Program-made: the position numbers and the translations under genes
Source: Streptococcus sp. D7B5
GTDB taxonomy: Bacteria; Bacillota; Bacilli; Lactobacillales; Streptococcaceae
Assembly: GCF_029691405.1 (NCBI RefSeq)
Contig: NZ_CP121467.1
Span: 868,001 to 932,000 of the forward strand
DNA: 64,000 nucleotides
Direction of reading: 5' to 3'
Shown: piece after piece, positions 57,634 to 64,000 of the stretch
How positions within the stretch are numbered: the stretch's first letter is position 1
Layout of the letters: every line of letters begins with the position of its first letter
The notes under the pieces: generated by a model
The model's database searches: none
What the model was told of the DNA's origin: nothing
What the model saw: the letters and a program-made list of their open reading frames with translations, nothing else

Positions 57634-58617
57634 TTATTTTTTTACATAAGAAAAAGAAATCTCACTACCACAGAGCCAGTTATAGACTTGGTCATTGACA
57701 AAAACATTCATGGCTTCGTGAGCATACTCTGGCATGATGCGATAGGCCTTGTCGCAAGTCAGACGGTTGTAAATCGCAAACTGGGTAATAGGATAGCAAA
57801 CATCGTCATCCAAGCCCGTAATCATCTTGACCTCTCCTTTGATACGATGGGCAAGATTCTTCACATCGATATAGGCAAGAGTCGCCATGATTTCCTCCTC
57901 TGTTTCATGGAAGGGATCGTGGAACTTGAAATAACGGAAAAGTTCGTCATAGGCTTCACTGGTATTGCCAATCTCAAGCACTCGTCTAAAGTCGGACAAG
58001 AAGGGATAGATGGCAACTGTTCGCTGAATCCGAGGATTGAGCGCTGCTGCAACCAGAGCTAAAGCTCCTCCTTGTGAGGCACCATAGCTAGAAAGTCTTT
58101 CCTCATCTACCTGTGGCAGACTAGCAACAATTTCGATCAACTGGTAAATATCCAGATAGACATCCTTATAAAAGAGATGTTCCCGACCTTCCACAGCACC
58201 ACGGATGATATGTCCCTTCACCGTATTTCCTAGTGGAGAGCGCAAGCCGTCTTGCGAATAGCCTGATTGGCCACGAACGTCCATGGAAACAACCCCGTAA
58301 CCAGCCACGGTGAAGGCCAGCATGTCGGTCCAGTCCCAGCCACGTCCCATATAACCGTGAAAATGGAAAATTAGGGGAACTTTCTCCTCACTTTTTGGAA
58401 GGACGACCCGTGCATAGACCTTACCTTCATTGGTTCCCTCAAAGGTTAGCTCATAGCACTTGACTTGGGGAATATGGAAATCTCTTTCCTCCAACTGGTA
58501 GGCTGGAAGAGATGAAACTTTTTTGACTTCCTCATCCCAGAAAGCATCAAAATCTTCTGGAACTTCATCTCGCCCTCTATAAGTCTTGATTTCTTCTAAT
58601 AAAGCTGGATTTTTCAT
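57634..58617 (-). CDS. CE7-family carbohydrate esterase (acetyl xylan esterase/cephalosporin deacetylase type)
   Basis: 327-residue alpha/beta hydrolase. The nucleophile Ser is in SYGASQGGALAL (GxSxG), the Asp in MITGLDDDVCYPI and the His in YAHEAMN; the RGQ motif (VSMDVRGQSGYS) is typical of CE7. It removes acetyl groups from sugars. Xylan is an unlikely substrate for an oral coccus; because its promoter carries a form of the nan element, O-acetylated sialic acid or other acetylated host amino sugars are attractive candidates. This is inference. Start at 58617 with AGGAG six bases ahead. Confidence 0.92.
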   Translation of the reverse strand: MKNPALLEEIKTYRGRDEVPEDFDAFWDEEVKKVSSLPAYQLEERDFHIPQVKCYELTFEGTNEGKVYARVVLPKSEEKVPLIFHFHGYMGRGWDWTDMLAFTVAGYGVVSMDVRGQSGYSQDGLRSPLGNTVKGHIIRGAVEGREHLFYKDVYLDIYQLIEIVASLPQVDEERLSSYGASQGGALALVAAALNPRIQRTVAIYPFLSDFRRVLEIGNTSEAYDELFRYFKFHDPFHETEEEIMATLAYIDVKNLAHRIKGEVKMITGLDDDVCYPITQFAIYNRLTCDKAYRIMPEYAHEAMNVFVNDQVYNWLCGSEISFSYVKK

Positions 58618-58651
58618 AGCATGCTCCTTTAGTTTTGTAATCGCTATCATA

Positions 58652-58750
58652 ACTCTAGCATATCTAGGAAAGCAATGCAAGAAAGAATTCTAAATAGAAA
58701 GTGATTTTAGATTCTCTTTCCTCAAACCTATCGTCTGAAAGTAGTTTTAA
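58652..58750 (-). promoter_or_regulatory. Esterase promoter with a degenerate nan-type element
   Basis: Minus-strand TTGCAT (58675-58680), 17 bp, TAGAGT (58652-58657). Block 3 TGAAAGTAGTTTTAA (58736-58750) and a weak block 2 (TAGAAAGTGATTTT, 58695-58708, 8 of 14) have the same 41-bp spacing as at the other nan promoters, shifted by one base relative to the -35. Confidence 0.55.
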
Positions 58751-58774
58751 AAATAAAAAGAGCGTTTCCGCTCT
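58751..58774 (-). terminator. Terminator after the 23-aa gene
   Basis: AGAGCG-TTTC-CGCTCT with an A run on the left, giving TTTTTATTT on the minus strand. It begins 8 bp after the stop of the small frame, which supports that frame as a transcribed unit. Confidence 0.8.
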
Positions 58775-58781
58775 CTGTGTA

Positions 58782-58853
58782 TCAATAGGTGCTAGCTCCT
58801 TTCTCTAGTTTGACGGTTTGGAATTTCTTTTGGTAGGTTACTTTAATAGTCAT
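58782..58853 (-). CDS. Small ORF, 23 aa, basic peptide
   Basis: Too short for normal gene finding, but it has a full set of signals: a possible -10 (TATACT, about 58884-58889), GAGGA seven bases before the ATG, and a terminator 8 bp past the stop. The peptide starts MTIKVTYQKKFQ and ends KGASTY; it is basic (six Lys) with no signal peptide or membrane helix. No family recognised. It lies between recG and the esterase gene. It could be a regulatory or stress peptide, or a leader frame. Confidence 0.5.
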   Translation of the reverse strand: MTIKVTYQKKFQTVKLEKGASTY

Positions 58854-58934
58854 GTGAGAGTCCTCGTTTCTTTTTGATGACTCTAGTATAAGATCCAAAC
58901 CTAAAAGCTAGCTTATAGATTTCTTAGAAAAGGC

Positions 58935-59135
58935 TTATACTCAATGAAAATCAAAGAGCAAACTAGGAAACTAGCCGCAGGTTGCTCAAAACACGGTTTT
59001 GAGGTTGTGGATAGAACTGACGAAGTCAGCTCAAAACACGGTTTTGAGGTTGCAGATAGAACTGACGAAGTCAGTAACCATACCTACGGCAAGGCGACGT
59101 TGACGTGGTTTGAAGAGATTTTCGAAGAGTATTAA
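58935..59135 (+). repeat. BOX element, boxA-boxB-boxB-boxC
   Basis: Known mitis-group intergenic repeat. boxA starts at TATACTCAATGAAAATC (58936), two adjacent 45-bp boxB units at 58985-59029 and 59030-59074 (CTCAAAACACGGTTTTGAGG start; they differ at two positions), then boxC to AGTATTAA (about 59135). The ends are inverted (TTATACT / AGTATTAA). The right end supplies the stop codon of recG. An open frame of 63 codons inside it is not a gene. Confidence 0.93.
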
Positions 59136-61147
59136 TCTAGATGTTCTTTCTTTTCTAGATGGAGAGCAATCATGCGCCATTCTGGATCCTCTTGCCAACC
59201 TTCTATCGAACTAATGTAGCTGGCAACCTTTCTGGCTTCTTCCAAAATAGGAAAGTCTTCGATAATATCAGCCACTTGAAACTCTGGAAGTCCTGACTGT
59301 CTGGTTCCAAAAATTTCACCCGATCCACGCATTTTCAAATCTTCCTCCGCAAGGACAAATCCATTGTTGGTTTCTGTCATGATGCACATGCGGTCCTTCC
59401 CAGAGTCCGTCTTGGGATTAGCCACAAGAACAGCATAAGACTGCTTGTCTCCCCGACCAACACGACCTCTGAGCTGGTGAAGCTGGCTGAGACCGAACCG
59501 ATCGGCATCCATGATAATCATGACGGTCGCATTGGGAACATTGACCCCAACCTCGATAACCGTCGTCGAAACCAGAATATCCGTTTTTCTCTCTTTGAAC
59601 TCCTGCATAATCTGGTCTTTTTCGTCACTCTTCATCTTACCATGTAGCAGAGCCACTTCGGCCTTACCTGCAAAATGAGCTGTCAACTCCTCAGATAAGG
59701 CAATGGCATTTTTCAAATCCAGAGCTTCAGATTCTTCAATCAAGGGAGAGATGACATAGGCTTGCGAACCTTTTTGGATTTCCCCCTCTAACCAAGTCAA
59801 GACCTGAGGTAGCTGCTCATGCTTAATCCAGCGAGTTACAATAGGCTTCCGCCCTACTGGCATCTGGTCAATAATAGAAACATCCATATCGCCAAAGGCT
59901 GTGATAGCCAAGGTTCGTGGAATGGGCGTCGCCGTCATCATGAGAACGTCAGGATTGTCCCCTTTTTCCCGTAAAATACGCCTTTGGCCCACACCAAAAC
60001 GGTGCTGCTCATCAATGATAATCAATCCAAGACGAGCATAATCCACCCCATCTTGTATCAAAGCATGGGTTCCGATAATAAGGTCGGCCTCACCCTTGGC
60101 AATGGTCTCTAAAACTTCTCTTTTCTCTGCAGCTTTTAAGGAACCTGTCAAGAGAGCCAGTTTCAAGTCTGGAAAAAGGTTCTGTAAACTCTCAAAGTGT
60201 TGCTCCGCAAGGATTTCTGTTGGCACCATGAGAGCTGCCTGGTAGCCAGCCGTCACCGCCGCAAACATGGCCAAACCAGCAACCACCGTTTTTCCGCTCC
60301 CCACATCCCCTTGCAGGAGACGATTCATGTGGTGGTCGGACTTCATGTCGGTCAAAATTTCCTGCAAACTCTTTTCCTGAGCTGAGGTCAGAGCAAAAGG
60401 CAGATTTTCTTTAGTAGCTGTCACCTTTTCCTTAGACCAATTCAGAACCAGACCGCTTCCTTGAACTCTATTTTCAGACTTGAGTGTCTGCAACTGCATC
60501 TGAAAATAAAAGAGTTCCTCAAACTTGATACGGCGAAGGGCCTGCTTATATTCTGCCAAATCCTTTGGAAAATGCATAGCACGAACTGCCTGACAACGGG
60601 ACATGAGTTTGTATTTATCAAGTAAAGACTGGGGAAGATTTTCCTCTATTAAGAGGTCCAACCCTTGATCAAAGGCTGTCTTGATAACCTTGACCAGTCC
60701 TGCCTGACTGATTCCTTGAGCCAGACGATAGACAGGTTGGAGGTCATCTTCCACCTGAGCTAGAACCTTCATCCCAGTCAGACTGGCCTTGGCACGGTCC
60801 CATTTTCCAAAAATGGCAAGCGTTGCTCCCAATTCTATCTTATCTGCTAGATAAGGCTGGTTAAAGAAATTAACCGCAAAAACGACTTCTCCCTGCTTGA
60901 GGCTAAAGCGCAGGCGATTACGCTTAAAACCATAATACTGGACACTGGCAGGAGTCACGACTTGACCAGATAGAACAGCCTTTTCACCATCTTCCAGCTC
61001 TAGGACCTGCTTGGTCTTGAAATCTTCATAACGGAAAGGAAAGTAGAGCAAGAGGTCTTGTAAGTTTTCAATTCCTAGTTTAGCGTATTTCTCTGCTGAC
61101 TTTGGTCCCACACCAGGCAAGACATGCAAGGGTTGATGTAGATTCAT
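59132..61147 (-). CDS. recG: ATP-dependent DNA helicase RecG
   Basis: Branch-migrating helicase that remodels stalled forks and Holliday junctions. N-terminal wedge/OB domain (about 1-160), then helicase motifs: I GDVGSGKTVVAG, Ia MVPTEILAEQH, II DEQHRFG, III TATPIPRT, V/VI VSTTVIEVGVNVPNA and QLRGRVGRG. 671 residues, full length. Its stop codon TAA lies in the last bases of a BOX element, so the BOX is directly against the 3' end. Followed upstream by alr (19 bp gap). Confidence 0.97.
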   Translation of the reverse strand: MNLHQPLHVLPGVGPKSAEKYAKLGIENLQDLLLYFPFRYEDFKTKQVLELEDGEKAVLSGQVVTPASVQYYGFKRNRLRFSLKQGEVVFAVNFFNQPYLADKIELGATLAIFGKWDRAKASLTGMKVLAQVEDDLQPVYRLAQGISQAGLVKVIKTAFDQGLDLLIEENLPQSLLDKYKLMSRCQAVRAMHFPKDLAEYKQALRRIKFEELFYFQMQLQTLKSENRVQGSGLVLNWSKEKVTATKENLPFALTSAQEKSLQEILTDMKSDHHMNRLLQGDVGSGKTVVAGLAMFAAVTAGYQAALMVPTEILAEQHFESLQNLFPDLKLALLTGSLKAAEKREVLETIAKGEADLIIGTHALIQDGVDYARLGLIIIDEQHRFGVGQRRILREKGDNPDVLMMTATPIPRTLAITAFGDMDVSIIDQMPVGRKPIVTRWIKHEQLPQVLTWLEGEIQKGSQAYVISPLIEESEALDLKNAIALSEELTAHFAGKAEVALLHGKMKSDEKDQIMQEFKERKTDILVSTTVIEVGVNVPNATVMIIMDADRFGLSQLHQLRGRVGRGDKQSYAVLVANPKTDSGKDRMCIMTETNNGFVLAEEDLKMRGSGEIFGTRQSGLPEFQVADIIEDFPILEEARKVASYISSIEGWQEDPEWRMIALHLEKKEHLD

Positions 61148-61165
61148 GCTCCACTCCTTTCTTTT

Positions 61166-62269
61166 TTAATAATATTCTCTCGGAATGCGGTCGCTGAGGA
61201 GGCAAACCACCTCATAGTTAATGGTTCCACGGTAGGTCGCTACCTGAGTAGCTGTGATTTTCTTGTCACCGTTGGAGCCAATTAAGGTTACTTTTGTTCC
61301 TAGCGGGTAAACCTTAGGCAAACGAATGGTAATTTGGTCCATAGAAACCCGACCGACGATTGGGCAAGCTTGTCCCTCTACCAAGACAGAGAAATTTTGC
61401 ATGTCTCGTGTCCAACCATCCGCATAACCGATTGGCACCGTCGCAATGACTTGCTCACTATCCGCTTGATAGGTGGCTCCATAGCCCATGCAAGCTCCAG
61501 CTGGAACTGTCTTGACATGAACTAGGGCAGACTCCAAGGTCAAGGCTGGTGTCAAATCATAGGGTAAGTCCAAGACCTCTCCACTTGGATTGAGACCATA
61601 CATGGCATCTCCCATACGGACTGCATTGAAAATAGTCTCTGCATGCCAGAGGGTCGTTGCCGAGTTACTGGCATGAACCAGTTCTGGAACTTCCTTCATA
61701 CTTGCCAAAATAGCTTTAAAGCATTCTAACTGGGCAATAAAATAGGCATCTGATTCTTCATCTGCAGTAGCAAAGTGGGTAAAAATCCCCTCAACACGAG
61801 CACCGTGTTGTTGGAGCAAGGTTTGAGCCTGCTCAGCCTCACTGGAATCTCGGAAACCAATTCGTCCCATCCCTGAGTCAATCTTGAGGTGGACAGTCAA
61901 GCCAGTCAAATCTGCTTCCTTGTCTAAGAGCGTTTGAATCCACTCCAGCCCAGCCACTGTCAAGGTGATGTCGTATCCTTTAGCTAGAGCAACAGCTTCT
62001 AGTTCAGAAACTCCTAAGATGAGGATTTTCTTGCTAAGTCCAGCCTGACGAAGTTCGATGGCTTCATCAATATTGGAAACACAAAATCCATCAACATCAT
62101 CTTGAATAGCCTTGGCAACGGCAACAGCCCCATGACCATAGGCATTGGCCTTGACCACTGCCCACTTGAGCGTTCCTTCAGGGATATGAGCCCCCATTTG
62201 CTGAATATTTTGTCGAATAGCTCCCAGAAATATCAGAGCCTTGGTTGGTCTATGTGGACTAGCTTTCAT
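61166..62269 (-). CDS. alr: Alanine racemase
   Basis: PLP enzyme that makes D-Ala for the cell wall. The PLP Lys is in [15 protein letters not shown] (about residue 40), with [13 protein letters not shown] in the barrel and the second catalytic Tyr in CMGYGATY. 367 residues. Start at 62269 with GGAGG before it, overlapping the acpS end by 11 bp. D-Ala made here feeds ddl, which is about 20 kb away in this window. Confidence 0.97.
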   Translation of the reverse strand: MKASPHRPTKALIFLGAIRQNIQQMGAHIPEGTLKWAVVKANAYGHGAVAVAKAIQDDVDGFCVSNIDEAIELRQAGLSKKILILGVSELEAVALAKGYDITLTVAGLEWIQTLLDKEADLTGLTVHLKIDSGMGRIGFRDSSEAEQAQTLLQQHGARVEGIFTHFATADEESDAYFIAQLECFKAILASMKEVPELVHASNSATTLWHAETIFNAVRMGDAMYGLNPSGEVLDLPYDLTPALTLESALVHVKTVPAGACMGYGATYQADSEQVIATVPIGYADGWTRDMQNFSVLVEGQACPIVGRVSMDQITIRLPKVYPLGTKVTLIGSNGDKKITATQVATYRGTINYEVVCLLSDRIPREYY

Positions 62270-62621
62270 GATTTTCCTCCAAAATGACACTGGCTGTCAC
62301 AAACTGATCTGTATGGCTGATAGATAGCCAAATCTTTCCTGAAAATGGTGCCTGACTAAAATAAGGCGCGCCTCGTTCATTGTTCAAAACTTCCAAATCC
62401 TGAAAGGTCAGTTTGCCAATACCAGTTCCCATAGCCTTGGAAAAGGCCTCCTTAGCTGACCAGCGACCTGCCAAGTATTCGATCTGTCTGCGCCCTTTGA
62501 GACTGGTAAAACGCTCCAATTCTTTAGGGGTCAGCACGCGTTTAGCAAAGCCCTCACGTCGTGTAACTGCGTTTTCTATCGAAGCCAATTCTTCGATGTC
62601 AATTCCGTGTCCAACTATCAT
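62259..62621 (-). CDS. acpS: Holo-[acyl-carrier-protein] synthase
   Basis: Transfers phosphopantetheine from CoA to acyl carrier protein. 120 residues from [16 protein letters not shown]; the Mg-binding Asp is in GIDIEE and the Glu in [15 protein letters not shown], and the C-terminal [13 protein letters not shown] completes the fold. The longer frame adds 36 residues from the intergenic region; an ATG two codons upstream (62627) is possible. No strong Shine-Dalgarno, so it may depend on coupling to the DAHP synthase gene upstream, 44 bp away. Confidence 0.95.
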   Translation of the reverse strand: MIVGHGIDIEELASIENAVTRREGFAKRVLTPKELERFTSLKGRRQIEYLAGRWSAKEAFSKAMGTGIGKLTFQDLEVLNNERGAPYFSQAPFSGKIWLSISHTDQFVTASVILEENHES

Positions 62622-62665
62622 ACTCATAAAAGGAGCTGAGATTCCCCCAACTCCATCCTTTTCAC

Positions 62666-63697
62666 TTATTTTGTTAAGGTGGTATAAATTTCTTCTACCA
62701 AGGCTACTGTATTTTCCCAACCTAGACAAGGGTCAGTTATGGAGCAGCCAAAGACCTCTGGTTGGTTTTGGCGACCGTCTGCTAGGTAAGATTCGATCAT
62801 AAAGCCTCGAACCGTCTTTTTAATCTTTTCATTCCAGTCACGATTCAGCAAGGCTTGACGAACAATGCGAACTTGTTCCATATACTGCTTGCCTGAATTG
62901 TCATGATTGGTATCGATGATAATGAAGGGATTTTCAAGTCCCATAGTCTCATAGCGATTGATGGCATTTAAGAGGGTTTCATAGTAGAAATTGGGTTCAT
63001 TTTTACCATATTCGTTCATGGCACCACGAAGGATAACGTGGGCCAAAGGATTTCCTGAAGTTTCCACTTCTTGGCCATGGTAAAGGAAGGTTTGCTTGTT
63101 TTGAGCCGCATAGATGGCATTAAACATGACCCCAAGGTTCCCAGATGTTGGATTTTTCATCCCAACCGGAGCATCAATACCAGACGCTACAAAGCGGTGT
63201 TCTTGGTCTTCCACTGAACGAGCCCCTACAGCATGGTAGCTGACCAGGTCATCAACCAAAACGAGATTTGACGGATAAAGCATCTCATCAGCTGTTGTCA
63301 ATCCCGTCTCCGTAATCACACGATAGTGAAGCTGACGAACAGCCTGCAAACCATTGATGAGACTAGGCGCTTCGCTGGTATTTGGTTGATGAATCATGCC
63401 TTTATAGCCATCTCCATTAGTACGAGGTTTAGCCGTATAGACACGCATCACGATAAAGATTTTATCTGCAACTTTTTTCTGCAAGTCTGCTAAGCGACGA
63501 GCATATTCAAGCACTGCTTCCTCATTGTCTGAAGAGCAAGGTCCCATCACCAAAAGGATTCGGTCGTCCTCACCCGAGATGATGGCTGCCAACTCTCTAT
63601 CGCGGGCTTCTTTCTTTCGCAAGGCTTCAGGTGACAACTGGGTCGCAGCCTTGATTGCTTCAATATCAATTTCTTGACCTTTTTCGATAAATGCCAT
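62666..63697 (-). CDS. 3-deoxy-7-phosphoheptulonate (DAHP) synthase, class I, copy 2
   Basis: First step of the shikimate pathway: PEP + erythrose-4-P to DAHP. 343 residues with class I features: [73 protein letters not shown] and [14 protein letters not shown]. Tandem paralog of the gene cut by the window end; the two start/stop one base apart (TAAGATG). The pair may differ in feedback control by Phe and Tyr; I cannot read that from the sequence. Confidence 0.96.
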   Translation of the reverse strand: MAFIEKGQEIDIEAIKAATQLSPEALRKKEARDRELAAIISGEDDRILLVMGPCSSDNEEAVLEYARRLADLQKKVADKIFIVMRVYTAKPRTNGDGYKGMIHQPNTSEAPSLINGLQAVRQLHYRVITETGLTTADEMLYPSNLVLVDDLVSYHAVGARSVEDQEHRFVASGIDAPVGMKNPTSGNLGVMFNAIYAAQNKQTFLYHGQEVETSGNPLAHVILRGAMNEYGKNEPNFYYETLLNAINRYETMGLENPFIIIDTNHDNSGKQYMEQVRIVRQALLNRDWNEKIKKTVRGFMIESYLADGRQNQPEVFGCSITDPCLGWENTVALVEEIYTTLTK

Positions 63698-63698
63698 C

Positions 63699-64000
63699 TT
63701 ACTCTCCTAGCGTTTGGTAAATTTCGCGAACAAGTGCTTCTGTGTTGTCCCATCCGAGACACGGATCTGTAATGGACTTACCAAAAACTTCTGGTTCATT
63801 TTGACGTCCATCTTCTAGATAGGACTCAATCATAAAACCACGAACATATTTTTTGATCTTCTCATTCCAGTCACGGTTGATCAAGGTCTGACGAACGATA
63901 CGGATTTGATCCATATATTGCTTACCTGAATTGTCATGATTGGTATCGATGATGATAAATGGATTTTCCAAGCCCATCTTTTCATACTGGGCAATAGTAT
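63699..64000 (-). CDS. DAHP synthase, class I, copy 1 (5' end outside window)
   Basis: Only the C-terminal 100 or so residues are present, from TIAQYEKMGLENPF through [13 protein letters not shown] to YQTLGE and stop. The region around [15 protein letters not shown] is identical in both copies, the rest is about three-quarters identical by eye. The frame is open to the window end at 64000. It forms an operon with copy 2, acpS, alr and probably recG. Confidence 0.93.
   Translation of the reverse strand, partial: TIAQYEKMGLENPFIIIDTNHDNSGKQYMDQIRIVRQTLINRDWNEKIKKYVRGFMIESYLEDGRQNEPEVFGKSITDPCLGWDNTEALVREIYQTLGE

Noticed and set aside
58944-59135. 63-codon open frame
   Set aside because: Lies wholly in the BOX element, which is non-coding repeat DNA present at many places in mitis-group genomes.

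Overview
The window looks like chromosome of a mitis-group Streptococcus that is close to, but not, S. pneumoniae (S. mitis, S. oralis or S. infantis are likely). The order gpmA, ileS, divIVA-ylm-sepF-ftsZ-ftsA, murF-ddl-recR-pbp2B, nan cluster, recG-alr-acpS and two DAHP synthases follows the pneumococcal chromosome as I remember it, and a BOX repeat is present. Against pneumococcus itself stand a block of three giant surface zinc metalloproteases between gpmA and ileS, an extra small DivIVA-like gene, a short nan locus without nanB or a PTS, and FtsA and PBP2B sequences that differ from the pneumococcal ones I recall. Almost everything is on the minus strand; only a TetR-type and an RpiR-type regulator are on the plus strand.

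Layout. 1-3.2 kb: a MacB/FtsX-type ABC exporter pair, divergent from a TetR regulator, with two matching 17-bp palindromes in the shared promoter region. 3.3-5.1 kb: gpmA and two small membrane proteins. 5.3-27.4 kb: three M26 (ZmpB/IgA1 protease family) metalloproteases of 1835, 2141 and 3016 residues, all with a YSIRK-like signal, an N-terminal LPxTG motif and HEMTH-20-E zinc ligands. The upstream two share a promoter sequence, and two of the proteases are each followed by a paralogous small four-helix membrane protein. 27.7-36.8 kb: ileS with a T-box leader, then the division cluster. 37-43.8 kb: a membrane protein, a Nudix hydrolase, murF, ddl, recR and pbp2B.

44-59 kb is a sialic-acid island. 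Sialidase NanA releases sialic acid, an ABC importer (binding protein and two permeases, no ATPase here) takes it up, and a YhcH protein, lyase, ROK kinase and NanE convert it to GlcNAc-6-P. A CE7 esterase and an RpiR regulator flank the set. Promoters of nanA, nanE, the lyase gene and, in weaker form, the esterase share a two-block upstream element at fixed distance from the -35 box, which I take to be an activator site (candidate NanR box). CcpA cre-like sites lie at or near several of these promoters. Between the regulator and the ROK gene a methyltransferase cassette is inserted, bounded by an 84-bp duplicated ROK 3' end. 59-64 kb: BOX, recG, alr, acpS, one complete DAHP synthase and one cut by the window edge.

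Starts given here often differ from the longest open frame, because I moved them to the methionine with a Shine-Dalgarno sequence and family-typical N terminus. All family assignments come from reading motifs by eye; no search was run.
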